From G965215225 sp965215225 (lineage in GTDB: Bacteria > Pseudomonadota > Gammaproteobacteria > CBDBNL01 > JAAOII01), in contig OZ244039.1 in assembly GCA_965215225.1 (NCBI GenBank), forward strand, positions 1,860,001 to 1,924,000: a stretch of 64,000 bases of DNA, read 5' to 3'. The notes under the pieces were generated by a model that was given only the letters and a program-made list of their open reading frames with translations, made no database searches and was not told the origin of the DNA. Below are positions 7,763 to 16,737 of the stretch, piece after piece (the first letter of the stretch is position 1; each line of letters begins with the position of its first letter). The position numbers were made by a program, and so were the translations under genes.

Positions 7763-9625
7763 ATGGCATATGAGATCTTGGCAGAGGCAAAGTCCCTAAG
7801 TGACGTCCTAAATAAAAAATATGAGATTGACTATTATCAGAGAGAGTATGTCTGGCAAGAAACCCAGGTTCAAGAACTTATCGAGGATTTAACCAACAGG
7901 TTTGAAGAAGATTATGACAAAACCCATGATCGCGTAAAGGTAAAATCCTATAGCCCCTATTTCATGGGGTCTATTATTATTTGTGAACCAGATCGAGCAA
8001 GTTCTAGCTATATCATAGATGGCCAACAGCGGCTTACCTCTTTTACTCTACTTCTCATATTCCTGTATCACAACCTCAACCAAGAAGACAGAGAACAAGT
8101 TAGCCCTCTTATCAAATCGCGCAAATACGGCGAGGTCTCCTTTAACCTTGATATACCTGAAAGAAAGCAAGTTATGGAGGGGGTTCTTAATAATGAAGAG
8201 ATTAGTGAGATTTTAATTGATAACGAGGAATCTCTTATTAATCTAGTAGAAAGGTATGAGAATATAGAAACTCATTTCCCTGAAGACATAAAAAATGACA
8301 AAGACAGAGCTCTTCCCTATTTTACCGACTGGCTGTTGGATAAGGTGATCATGAGCAAGATAACCGCTAAATCGGATGAGGATGCCTATGCCATATTTGA
8401 GACTATGAATGATCGCGGCGTCTCTCTCACGCCAGTAGAAATGCTAAAAAGCTATCTGCTTGCCAATATCAAAAACAAGGAATCAAGAGATAGAGCTAAA
8501 AATCGTTGGCAAGAGGAAATTAAACTCTTCCAAAAATATATTGATAGGAATATTGGGGCATATTCCATTAAGGCTTGGCTAAGGGGGCAGCATGCTAAGG
8601 AAATTCGTGAAGGAAGAAAAGGTGCAACCAATAAAGATTTTGAGCTAATCGCAACACAATTTCATCGCTGGGTAAGAAATGAGAGCAAGAATATAGGATT
8701 AAAAAGATCAGAGGACTTTAGCAAGTTCATTGAACAAGACTTCTGCTTTTATAGTCGCTGGTATAGAGAACTTAATGGCTGGGCTTATCAATATAACTCA
8801 GAGTTCCTAGCCATTCGTTCTAATGATTATCTTCGTTTTGGCCTTCAATTTCCTGCCATTCTTTCTGCCCTGAAACCTCAGGACAAAGAAGAGGAGATTA
8901 TACGCAAGATAAAAGTAGTATCTACATATATAGACATACTACTTGCTCGCTACATTTGGAATCATAAAAGCACCTCTGAATCTGCCTTAAAACACCATAT
9001 GTTCTTAGCGGTTATTCTCAAAATAAGAGGCAAGCCAGTTGATGAGATAGCTCAGATACTGACGAAAGATTTGAACGAAAGAGAAACTGTTCCAGCTTTT
9101 GACGAAATACAAGAGTTTTATTTGCATGGATCAAACAAACCTCGGATCCATTTATTTCTGGCACGTATCACTTACTATATTGAAACTCAATCTAATTACT
9201 CAGAAACAGGATTTAGCGAATATATTAATGAGACCTCTCCTCCAAAGAACCGCTTTGAAATAGAGCATATAGTAGGTTATAAGCGTGAAAAATATACTCC
9301 CAACCTCTATAATAGGCGTGACTACATCGGTTCGTTATTGCTGCTACCAAGAAATGTTAATAAGAGTCTAGGAAAACTTTTTGATTATAAAGAAAAGAAA
9401 GAAGTTTATCTCAAACAAAATCTTCTTGCCAGCAGTCTACACGAAGAAACCTATAAGAACAATCCGGGATTTACGCGATTCATAAAAGAATCTAATCTAG
9501 AATTCAAACCCTATGATGAGCTTACCCCAGAAGCCCTTGACGAAAGATATTACCTATACCTTGAAATAGCCAAGCGGATATGGGACCCAAATCGACTTAC
9601 CAAAATAGCGAAAGGAGTGGAATAG
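7763..9625 (+). CDS. DUF262-DUF1524 protein 1, GmrSD-like Type IV restriction candidate
   Basis: 620 residues. The N-terminal DUF262 domain has YYQREYVW at 24-31, FMGSIIICE and IDGQQRLT (85-92); in GmrS-like proteins this ParB/sulfiredoxin-type fold uses the DGQQR motif for NTP binding or hydrolysis. A helical middle part contains FETMNDRGVSLTPVEMLK. The C-terminal DUF1524 domain has the HNH-like FEIEHIVG (E501, H502) and an Asn at 533, as in GmrD-type nucleases. Single-chain proteins of this layout (GmrSD, BrxU and SspE relatives) restrict modified phage DNA; this role is inferred, not shown. It heads an array of four paralogues beside a Type ISP enzyme. AGGAGA sits just before the ATG. Confidence 0.85.
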   Translation: MAYEILAEAKSLSDVLNKKYEIDYYQREYVWQETQVQELIEDLTNRFEEDYDKTHDRVKVKSYSPYFMGSIIICEPDRASSSYIIDGQQRLTSFTLLLIFLYHNLNQEDREQVSPLIKSRKYGEVSFNLDIPERKQVMEGVLNNEEISEILIDNEESLINLVERYENIETHFPEDIKNDKDRALPYFTDWLLDKVIMSKITAKSDEDAYAIFETMNDRGVSLTPVEMLKSYLLANIKNKESRDRAKNRWQEEIKLFQKYIDRNIGAYSIKAWLRGQHAKEIREGRKGATNKDFELIATQFHRWVRNESKNIGLKRSEDFSKFIEQDFCFYSRWYRELNGWAYQYNSEFLAIRSNDYLRFGLQFPAILSALKPQDKEEEIIRKIKVVSTYIDILLARYIWNHKSTSESALKHHMFLAVILKIRGKPVDEIAQILTKDLNERETVPAFDEIQEFYLHGSNKPRIHLFLARITYYIETQSNYSETGFSEYINETSPPKNRFEIEHIVGYKREKYTPNLYNRRDYIGSLLLLPRNVNKSLGKLFDYKEKKEVYLKQNLLASSLHEETYKNNPGFTRFIKESNLEFKPYDELTPEALDERYYLYLEIAKRIWDPNRLTKIAKGVE

Positions 9626-9667
9626 CCCGGCCTGTCTTAATAGAACTATAAATAAAACTGGACTCTC

Positions 9668-9714
9668 TGCTATAATGTGAAGCAGATATTTTTCATTCAA
9701 AGAGGAGAATTAAT
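9668..9714 (+). promoter_or_regulatory. Promoter and leader of DUF262 gene 2 (copy 2 of 3)
   Basis: TGC TATAAT (hexamer 9671-9676) followed by the same leader text (ATATTTTTCATTCAAA) and GGAGAA before the ATG at 9715. It lies in the 89-base gap after gene 1, so gene 2 need not depend on read-through. Confidence 0.6.
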
Positions 9715-11580
9715 ATGGCGTATGAGATTTTGGCAGATGCAAAGTCCCTGAGGGAAATCTTAAATTACAAAAAGTATGAGATTGATTATTATCAGAGAGA
9801 GTATGTCTGGCAAGAAGAACAGGTTCAACAACTTATTGAGGATTTAACCAACAGGTTTGAAGAAGATTATGAAGAGACCCATGATCAAAAAGAGGTATAT
9901 AAATCCTATAACCCCTATTTCATGGGGTCTATTATCGTTTGTGAACCAGATAGAACAAGTTCTAGTTATATCATAGATGGCCAACAGCGACTTACCTCCT
10001 TTACTCTACTTCTCATATTCCTGTATCACAATCTCAACCAACAAGACAAAGAGCAAGTTGGACCTCTTATCAAATCGCACAAAGCTGGCGAGTTCTCCTT
10101 TAACCTTGATATACCTGAAAGAGAACAGGTTATGGAGGGGCTCCTTAAGAATGAAGAGATTATTGAGAATTTAATTGACAACGAAGAATCTCTTACTAAT
10201 CTAGTAGAAAGATATGGGAATATAAAAACTCATTTCCCCGAAAACATAAAAGATGACAAAGACAGGGCTCTTCCCTATTTTACCGACTGGCTGCTAGATA
10301 AGGTGATGATGAGCAAGATAACCGCTAAATCGGATGAGGACGCCTATGCCATATTTGAGACTATGAATGATCGCGGCGTCTCACTCACGCCAGTAGAAAT
10401 GCTAAAGAGCTATTTACTTGCTAATATCAAAAACAAAAAACCAAGGGATAGAGTTAAAAATATCTGGCAAAAAGAAATTAAAGCCTTACAAGATATCGAT
10501 AAGAAAATTGAGGCAAATTCCATTAAGGCTTGGCTAAGGGGACAGCATGCTAAAGAAATTCGTGAGAGAAGAAAAGACACAACTAATAAAGATTTTGAGC
10601 TAATTGCAACGCAATTTCATCGCTGGGTAAGAGATAAGAGCAAGGATATAGGATTAAAAGAAGAAGAGGATTTTAGCAAGTTCATTGAACAAGACTTTTG
10701 CTTTTATAGTCGCTGGTATAGAAAACTCTATGAATGGGCTTATAAATATGATCCAGAGTTCCTAGCCATTCGTTCTAATGGTTATCTCCGTTTTAACCTT
10801 CAATTTTCTACCATTCTTTCTGCCCTAAAACCTCAGGACAAAGAAGAGGAGATTAAACGCAAGATAAAAGTAGTATCCACATATATAGACATACTACTTG
10901 CTCGCTACATTTGGAATTATAAAAGCACCTCTGAATCTGCCTTAAGACGCCATATGTTTTTAGCGGTTATCCTCAAAATAAGAGGCAAGCCAGTTGATGA
11001 GATAGCTCAGATACTGACGAAAGATTTGAATGAAAGAGAAACTGTTCCAGCTTTTGACCAAACACAAAGATTTCTTTTGCACGGATCAAACAGGCCTCGG
11101 ATACACTTATTTCTGGCACGTATCACTCACTATATTGAAACTCAATCTAATTACTCAGGGAGATTTAGCGAATATATTAATGAGACCTCCCCTAAAAGGA
11201 ACCTCTTTGAAATAAAGCATATAGTAGGTGATAAGCCTGAAAAGTATCCTCGCAACCTTTATGAGAGTCGTGACCTCATTGGTGGGCTATTACTGTTACA
11301 AAGAAGGATTCATGACAGTTTAGGAAAAGTTTTTAGTTATAAGAAAAAGAAAAAACTTTATCTCAAACAAAATCTTCTTGCCAGCAGTCTGCACGAAGAA
11401 GCTTATAAGAACAATCCAGGATTTGCGCGATTCGTAAGAGAATCGAATCTTCCATTCAAACCCTATGACGAGTTTGACCTAGAAGCCCTTGACCAAAGAT
11501 ATAACCTCTACCTTGAAATAGCCAAGCGGATATGGGACCCAGAGCGGCTTACTAAAATAGCAAAAAGAGAAGATAATTAG
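9715..11580 (+). CDS. DUF262-DUF1524 protein 2, HNH-like motif altered
   Basis: 621 residues, a close paralogue of proteins 1 and 3. The DUF262 part keeps YYQREYVW and IDGQQRLT, and residues ~195-240 (FTDWLLDKV through VEMLKSYLLA) are almost unchanged. In the DUF1524 part the conserved EIEHI is EIKHI (Glu to Lys at 501), and the Asn at 533 (VNKS in protein 1) is His (IHDS). Both changes lie in the motif expected to bind metal or assist catalysis, so nuclease activity may be reduced or lost while the N-terminal domain stays intact. It stops one base before the ATG of gene 3, so the two should be translated from one transcript. Confidence 0.83.
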   Translation: MAYEILADAKSLREILNYKKYEIDYYQREYVWQEEQVQQLIEDLTNRFEEDYEETHDQKEVYKSYNPYFMGSIIVCEPDRTSSSYIIDGQQRLTSFTLLLIFLYHNLNQQDKEQVGPLIKSHKAGEFSFNLDIPEREQVMEGLLKNEEIIENLIDNEESLTNLVERYGNIKTHFPENIKDDKDRALPYFTDWLLDKVMMSKITAKSDEDAYAIFETMNDRGVSLTPVEMLKSYLLANIKNKKPRDRVKNIWQKEIKALQDIDKKIEANSIKAWLRGQHAKEIRERRKDTTNKDFELIATQFHRWVRDKSKDIGLKEEEDFSKFIEQDFCFYSRWYRKLYEWAYKYDPEFLAIRSNGYLRFNLQFSTILSALKPQDKEEEIKRKIKVVSTYIDILLARYIWNYKSTSESALRRHMFLAVILKIRGKPVDEIAQILTKDLNERETVPAFDQTQRFLLHGSNRPRIHLFLARITHYIETQSNYSGRFSEYINETSPKRNLFEIKHIVGDKPEKYPRNLYESRDLIGGLLLLQRRIHDSLGKVFSYKKKKKLYLKQNLLASSLHEEAYKNNPGFARFVRESNLPFKPYDEFDLEALDQRYNLYLEIAKRIWDPERLTKIAKREDN

Positions 11581-11581
11581 T

Positions 11582-13465
11582 ATGGCATATGAGATTTTAG
11601 CAGATGCAAAGTCCCTAAGGGAAATCTTAAACTATAAAAAGTATGAGATTGACTATTATCAGAGAGAGTATGTTTGGCAAGAAGCACAGGTTCAACAACT
11701 CATTGAAGATTTAACTGACAGGTTTGAAGAAGATTATGACAGAACCCATGACCGCAAAGAGATATATAAATCCTATAACCCCTATTTCATGGGGTCTATT
11801 ATTGTTTGCGAACCAGATGGAACAAGTTCTAGTTATATTATAGATGGACAACAACGACTCACTTCTTTTACTCTACTTCTCATATTCCTGTATCACAATC
11901 TCACCCAAAAAGACAGAGAGCAAGTTAAACCTCTTATCAAATCGCATAAAGCTGGCGAGTTCTCCTTTAACCTTGATATACCTGAAAGAGAACAGGTTAT
12001 GGAGGGGCTCCTTAAGAATGAAGAGATTATTGAGGGTTTAGTTGATAACGAAGAATCCCTCACTAATCTAATAGAAAGATATGGGAATATAGAAACTCAT
12101 TTCCCTGAAAACATAAAAAATGACAAAGATAGAGCTCTTCCTTATTTTACCGACTGGCTATTGGATAAGGTGATGATGAGCAAGATAACCGCTAAATCGG
12201 ATGAGGATGCCTATGCCATATTTGAAACTATGAATGATCGCGGCGTCTCTCTCACGCCAGTAGAAATGCTAAAGAGCTATTTGCTTGCCAATATCAAAAA
12301 CAAAGAATCAAGGGATAGAGCTAAAACTATTTGGCAAGAGGAAATTAAAGCCCTACAAGAATATATTGATAAGAACATTGCGGCAAATTCCATCAAGGCT
12401 TGGCTAAGGGGGCAGCATGCTAAAGAAATTCGTGAGAAAAGAAAAGATGCAACTAATAAAGATTTTGGGCTAATCGGAACGCAATTTCATAGCTGGGTGA
12501 GGGATAAGAGAAAGAGTATAGGACTAGAAAGATCAGAGGATTTTAGCAAGTTCATTGAACAAGACTTCTGCTTTTATAATCGCTGGTACAGAAAACTCTA
12601 TGAATGGGCTTATAAATATGATCCAGAGTTCCTAGCCATTCGTTCTAATGGTTATCTCCATTTTAACCTTCAATTTCCTGCCATTCTTTCCGCCCTAAAA
12701 CCTCAGGACAGGCAAGAAGAGATTAAATGCAAGATAAAAGTAGTATCCACATATATAGACATACTACTTGCTCGCTACATTTGGAATTATAAAAGCATCT
12801 CTGAATCTGCCTTAAGATACCATATGTTTTTAGCAGTTATCCTCAAAATAAGAGGCAAGCCAGTTGATGAGATAGCTCAGATACTGACGAAAGATTTAAA
12901 TGAAAGAGAAGCTGTTCCAGCTTTTGATCAAACACAAAGGTTTTATTGGCATGGATCAAACAGGACTCGGATCCATTTATTTCTGGCACGCATCACTCAC
13001 TATATTGAAATTCAAACTAATGACTCAGGGAGATTTAGCGAATATATTAATGACACCTCTCCTAAAGATAACCCCTTTGAAATAGAGCATATAGTAGGTA
13101 ATAAGCCTGAAAAATATTCTCGCGACCTCTATGATAATCGTGACCTCATCGGTGGGCTATTACTGCTACCAAAAAAGGTTAATGAGAGTATAGGAAAAGT
13201 TTTTAGTTATAAAAAAAAGAACAACGTTTATCTCAAACAAAATATTCTTGCAAGCAGTCTACACGAAGACATCTATAGTAACAATAAGAACAATAAAGAC
13301 AATGACGGATTTAATAGATTCGTAAGAGAATCCAATCTTCCATTCAAACCCTATGACGAATTTGACCTAGAAGCCCTTGACCAAAGATATTATCTCTACC
13401 TTGAAATATCTAATCGGATATGGGACCCAAGGCAGCTTACTAAGATAGCGGAAGGGGAGGAATAG
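11582..13465 (+). CDS. DUF262-DUF1524 protein 3
   Basis: 627 residues, closest to protein 2 in the N-terminal half, with an intact EIEHIVG and VNES in the C-terminal HNH-like domain and an intact IDGQQRLT. It has a small Asn/Lys/Asp-rich expansion (NNKNNKDND) near residue 565 that is absent from its sisters and looks like in-frame slippage. Its ATG follows the stop of gene 2 after one base, and it lacks the copied promoter block, so it relies on gene 2 transcription. Predicted role as for protein 1: a GmrSD-like nuclease against modified DNA, by family inference. Confidence 0.84.
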   Translation: MAYEILADAKSLREILNYKKYEIDYYQREYVWQEAQVQQLIEDLTDRFEEDYDRTHDRKEIYKSYNPYFMGSIIVCEPDGTSSSYIIDGQQRLTSFTLLLIFLYHNLTQKDREQVKPLIKSHKAGEFSFNLDIPEREQVMEGLLKNEEIIEGLVDNEESLTNLIERYGNIETHFPENIKNDKDRALPYFTDWLLDKVMMSKITAKSDEDAYAIFETMNDRGVSLTPVEMLKSYLLANIKNKESRDRAKTIWQEEIKALQEYIDKNIAANSIKAWLRGQHAKEIREKRKDATNKDFGLIGTQFHSWVRDKRKSIGLERSEDFSKFIEQDFCFYNRWYRKLYEWAYKYDPEFLAIRSNGYLHFNLQFPAILSALKPQDRQEEIKCKIKVVSTYIDILLARYIWNYKSISESALRYHMFLAVILKIRGKPVDEIAQILTKDLNEREAVPAFDQTQRFYWHGSNRTRIHLFLARITHYIEIQTNDSGRFSEYINDTSPKDNPFEIEHIVGNKPEKYSRDLYDNRDLIGGLLLLPKKVNESIGKVFSYKKKNNVYLKQNILASSLHEDIYSNNKNNKDNDGFNRFVRESNLPFKPYDEFDLEALDQRYYLYLEISNRIWDPRQLTKIAEGEE

Positions 13466-13710
13466 CCCCGCTTGCTTTAACAGAAGTATAATAAAACTAA
13501 ACTCTCTTCTATAAAGAAGCCAATAAAATCTAAAAGAAGTGCCTCCTATGGAATCAGCAAAATTAAGACTATGAGGCGTCCTCTTCCTCAAAAACACTAT
13601 CCGTTTTAAGATTCTTGTTCTTCTTGGCTTTTATTATAGGATTTTTGAAGCTTCCCTTGACAACTTCCTGCCTGTGCTGTTCTCTTAATACCAACATCAT
13701 ATTGGCATCT
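13466..13710. repeat. Duplicated downstream flank of DUF262 gene 3
   Basis: The ~120 bases after gene 3 (from the stop through the ATTAAGACTATGAGGCG-like text near 13560-13577) resemble those after gene 4 (15613-15740), and their first ~35 bases resemble those after gene 1. The duplicated unit therefore includes downstream flank as well as promoter and gene. No gene is supported in the gap. Confidence 0.6.
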
Positions 13711-13716
13711 TCTCTG

Positions 13717-13761
13717 CTATAATTTGAAGCGGATATTTTTCATTCAAAAAGGAGAATTAGT
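13717..13761 (+). promoter_or_regulatory. Promoter and leader of DUF262 gene 4 (copy 3 of 3)
   Basis: TGC TATAAT (hexamer 13720-13725), the shared leader with ATATTTTTCATTCAAA, and AGGAGAA before the ATG at 13762. The similarity to the gene 1 promoter extends upstream through AATACCAA and GGCATCTT. Confidence 0.62.
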
Positions 13762-15612
13762 ATGCCAAATAAAATTAGAGCAAATGAAGAGACTATTCGC
13801 TCTCTTTTGCAGAATAGAAAGTATGCAATTGATTATTATCAAAGGGAATATCGCTGGGGCAAAAGACAGGTCCAGGAGCTTATTGAGGACCTAAGTGAAA
13901 AGTTTAACGATTCCTATGATGAGACCCACAGTCAGCAAGAAGTGAAGTCTTATGACCCTTACTTTATGGGGTCAATTATTATCTGTGAAAAGAAAGAAGA
14001 ACGGGCGGTAACCAGCTATATAGTTGATGGCCAACAACGGCTTACCACTCTTACCCTGCTGCTCATCTTCCTTCACCATCAAGCCAAACTTAAAGGTGCG
14101 GATGGAGATCTCATTCCACTCATCAATTCCAAGTCATTTGGTGAGGTCTCTTTTAACCTTAATATTGAAGAAAGGAAGAAAGCTATGGAGGCACTATTGG
14201 ATGAGGATGAGTATGATTCCTCCGATGAAAAACTCTCTTCTCTTAAAAACCTAGGTGCTAGATATGAGGATATAAAAGACCTCTTACCCCAAAACATAGA
14301 TGAGAAAGCCTTCCCCCACTTCACCGACTGGCTATTGGAAAAGGTCATTATCACCAAGATAACTGCCGAATCAGATGACGACGCCTATGCTGTATTTGAG
14401 ACTATGAATGATCGCGGTCTCTCACTTACCAACACAGAAATGCTCAAAGGTTATCTGCTTGCCAACATTAAGGAGAAAAAATTAAGAGATGAAGCAAACG
14501 GATGCTGGAAACAGAATATCCAAGAACTAGAAAACATAGAAGGTCAGTTAGATGCAAGATGCATTACAGCTTGGCTCAGGGGACAATATGCCGAGAAAAT
14601 CCGCGGCACCAGCAAGGGAGATACTAGCGAGGATTTTGAGCTCATAGCAACACAATTTCATCGTTGGGTAAGAGACAGGAAAGACGAGCTGGGGCTAGTA
14701 GATTCACAAAGCTTTAGTGAATTTATCACAACAGACTTTCAGTTTTACTCTGAGTGGTATCAAAAAATCTATGAGTTGGCATACATTAACTATGACCCAG
14801 ATTTCATAGCCATCTACTCTAATGCCTGGTTAGACTGCACTTTACAGTTTCCCGTTATGCTTGCTTCGATTAACCCGCGTGATAGAGAAGATGAGATTCG
14901 TCGCAAGCTCAGATTAGTATCTACCTATATAGATATACTCCTGGTCCGCCGTTGTTGGAATGGCAAAGGAATTAGCACAAATAGTTTACAGTATCATCTA
15001 TTTTCATCTGTCATTCGTAAGATAAGGGGGAAACCTACTGAGGAAATAGCTGATACCTTACAAGCTAATCTTAACGCTAAGGATAATGAAATAATGATTC
15101 CCCCTTTCAAAAATGGCGACCTTGAGTATTGGCACAACAGGAGAAAGATTCATTTAATCCTGGCAAGAATCACTGATTATATTGAGCAGCAATCCCAGCA
15201 ACCTGCCACCGACAAATTTTCAGATTATCTAAACATGACTGTTAGAGGTAAGAATCGTTTCCAAATAGAACACATACTGCCTGATAAACCTCAGTTTGAG
15301 AACATACGCTGGTGGATTGGCGCCCTATTATTGTTACCTGCTAAAACCAATGCGAGTCTTAGCGATAAGAGTTATAAGGGAAAGAAGAAAGCCTATCTCA
15401 AAGAAAATTTATTGGCGCAAAGTCTCCATGAAGATGCTTATGAAAACAAGCCAGGGTTCTCTCAGTTTATAGAAAAATCTGGTCTTCCTTTTAAGTCTTA
15501 TGATGATTTCACCAATGATGCCATGGAGGAAAGGTGCGACCTATACTTTAAAATAGCCAAGCAGGTATGGGGACCAGAGCAGCTTAATAAAATAGCGAAA
15601 GTAGAGGAATAG
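13762..15612 (+). CDS. DUF262-DUF1524 protein 4, divergent paralogue
   Basis: 616 residues with the same architecture as proteins 1-3 but clearly more diverged. Key elements are kept: YYQREYRW, YIVDGQQRLT, FETMNDRGLSLTNTEMLK and a C-terminal QIEHILPDKP with a downstream Asn (KTNAS), closer to the canonical DUF1524 sequence. Charged and low-complexity stretches near residues 140-170 (acidic, Ser-rich) differ from its sisters. Despite the diverged protein it has the same promoter and leader block as genes 1 and 2. Either the array began with an old duplication and the promoter was later homogenised, or the promoter is under stronger constraint. Confidence 0.85.
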   Translation: MPNKIRANEETIRSLLQNRKYAIDYYQREYRWGKRQVQELIEDLSEKFNDSYDETHSQQEVKSYDPYFMGSIIICEKKEERAVTSYIVDGQQRLTTLTLLLIFLHHQAKLKGADGDLIPLINSKSFGEVSFNLNIEERKKAMEALLDEDEYDSSDEKLSSLKNLGARYEDIKDLLPQNIDEKAFPHFTDWLLEKVIITKITAESDDDAYAVFETMNDRGLSLTNTEMLKGYLLANIKEKKLRDEANGCWKQNIQELENIEGQLDARCITAWLRGQYAEKIRGTSKGDTSEDFELIATQFHRWVRDRKDELGLVDSQSFSEFITTDFQFYSEWYQKIYELAYINYDPDFIAIYSNAWLDCTLQFPVMLASINPRDREDEIRRKLRLVSTYIDILLVRRCWNGKGISTNSLQYHLFSSVIRKIRGKPTEEIADTLQANLNAKDNEIMIPPFKNGDLEYWHNRRKIHLILARITDYIEQQSQQPATDKFSDYLNMTVRGKNRFQIEHILPDKPQFENIRWWIGALLLLPAKTNASLSDKSYKGKKKAYLKENLLAQSLHEDAYENKPGFSQFIEKSGLPFKSYDDFTNDAMEERCDLYFKIAKQVWGPEQLNKIAKVEE

Positions 15613-15787
15613 TCCTGCCTGTTTTGACAGAACCATAAATAAAACTGGGACATCTTTTATTAAAGAAGCTAATAAAATCTCAAGAAACACTTCCCTATAA
15701 ACCAGTAGAATTAAGACGATGGGTCGCTTTCTTCAGGCGCTTCCTTGCAACTATCCTAGTAAAATATAGCACTATAATTTTTTGCCT

Positions 15788-16393
15788 ATGCTTGATGAAC
15801 CTTTACGCAAACTAGCAAGTCCTCTATTAGGTAGCATTACTGGACCCCTGGTAAAGTCGCCTATTACTCCCAACCAGATTACTTATATCGGTTTTGCCGT
15901 AGGTATGGCGGGGAGTGTTGCCATAGCGGTTGAATACTATCTGGTTGGTTTGGCGCTCATATTGGTAAATCGCTTGTTGGATGTGCTAGATGGGCTATTG
16001 GCGCGGAAAGGGCTGATGAGCGATTATGGTGGCTATTTGGACATAGTGCTTGACTTCTTCTTCTATGCTAGTGTGCCTTGTGCTTTTGCCTTTGCTTCGG
16101 CTGACAATAATCCAGCTGCTGCCGTTCTTATTCTTAGCTTTGTTGGCACTGGCACCAGTTTTCTTGCCTATGCGATTATCTGTGAGAAACGGCGCATAAA
16201 ACCGACCAGCAAAGAGAAGAAGAGCTTTTACTATTTGGGCGGTCTTACTGAGAGCACTGAAACGACTCTATTCTTTTGTCTTTGTTGTCTGTTCCCTGAG
16301 CTGTTTTCCTACCTTGCCTATGCTTTCTCTTTTCTGTGTTTGCTGACTTTTGTAAGTCGCATCTATGCCGCATCACAGGAATTTACTGCCTGA
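15788..16393 (+). CDS. CDP-alcohol phosphatidyltransferase family protein
   Basis: About 201 residues with the diagnostic CDP-alcohol phosphotransferase signature near residues 65-90 (LDVLDGLLAR, then SDYGGYLDIVLD), which binds two metal ions and the CDP group, and five to six hydrophobic membrane segments. The family makes phospholipids such as phosphatidylglycerol phosphate or phosphatidylserine; the acceptor alcohol cannot be told from sequence. A TTG at 15782 is also in frame, but a TATAAT at 15773-15778 places the transcription start at about the ATG at 15788, suggesting a leaderless message. It lies just downstream of the DUF262 array and is not part of it. Confidence 0.85.
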   Translation: MLDEPLRKLASPLLGSITGPLVKSPITPNQITYIGFAVGMAGSVAIAVEYYLVGLALILVNRLLDVLDGLLARKGLMSDYGGYLDIVLDFFFYASVPCAFAFASADNNPAAAVLILSFVGTGTSFLAYAIICEKRRIKPTSKEKKSFYYLGGLTESTETTLFFCLCCLFPELFSYLAYAFSFLCLLTFVSRIYAASQEFTA

Positions 16394-16441
16394 CGAAAGA
16401 TTCACCAATAGGCATATGCTGTTCTAAGGCAACTCTGACAA

Positions 16442-16666
16442 TCAAGCCTTAGGCTTCTTATCCGTCTCAATAATTTTTAGCTTCTGTATTTCTGCTTGGG
16501 TCTGTAGTTTTTGTGTTTGCTCGGCAAGAGAGGAAGAGTGATACTGGCAATCCACACAGGCAAAAGACTGATAGGTCTTATCAACAAAATAGATGCTGTC
16601 ATAGCTCCCACATTTAGGGCAACGGGCGCCCGCAATAAAATGACGGGGAGGTTTAGGCTGCTTCAT
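16442..16666 (-). CDS. yheV: YheV-type putative metal-binding protein (DUF2387)
   Basis: 74 residues. The N-terminal RHFIAGARCPKCGS and a later CVDCQYH give a CxxC...CxxC zinc-ribbon pattern (Cys near 16, 19, 37 and 40), as in the YheV family of gammaproteobacteria, whose role is unknown. The C-terminus is a Gln/Lys-rich helix longer than in E. coli YheV. Its ATG overlaps the stop of a 15-codon frame (16663-16710) that copies its own start region. It follows erpA on the same strand. Confidence 0.8.
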   Translation of the reverse strand: MKQPKPPRHFIAGARCPKCGSYDSIYFVDKTYQSFACVDCQYHSSSLAEQTQKLQTQAEIQKLKIIETDKKPKA

Positions 16667-16710
16667 AAGGAAAACCAGTCATATATAGGGAAAGCATAAG
16701 GCTTCTTCAT
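16663..16710 (-). CDS. 15-codon frame made from an echoed yheV start
   Basis: The TTCCTTATGAAG start region of yheV is repeated 44 bases upstream at 16710. The copy opens a frame MKKPYAFPIYDWFSL whose TGA overlaps the yheV ATG (ATGA). Translation of the copy could be coupled to yheV. It is the same arrangement as the pyrX mini-frames at 21525-21882. Confidence 0.45.
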   Translation of the reverse strand: MKKPYAFPIYDWFSL

Positions 16711-16737
16711 AAGGAACACAAACACTTAGCTTTCAGC

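Noticed and set aside
7763..15612. DUF262 array as a composite transposon or repeated mobile element
   Set aside because: No transposase, terminal inverted repeats or target duplications are visible; the pattern is tandem gene duplication.
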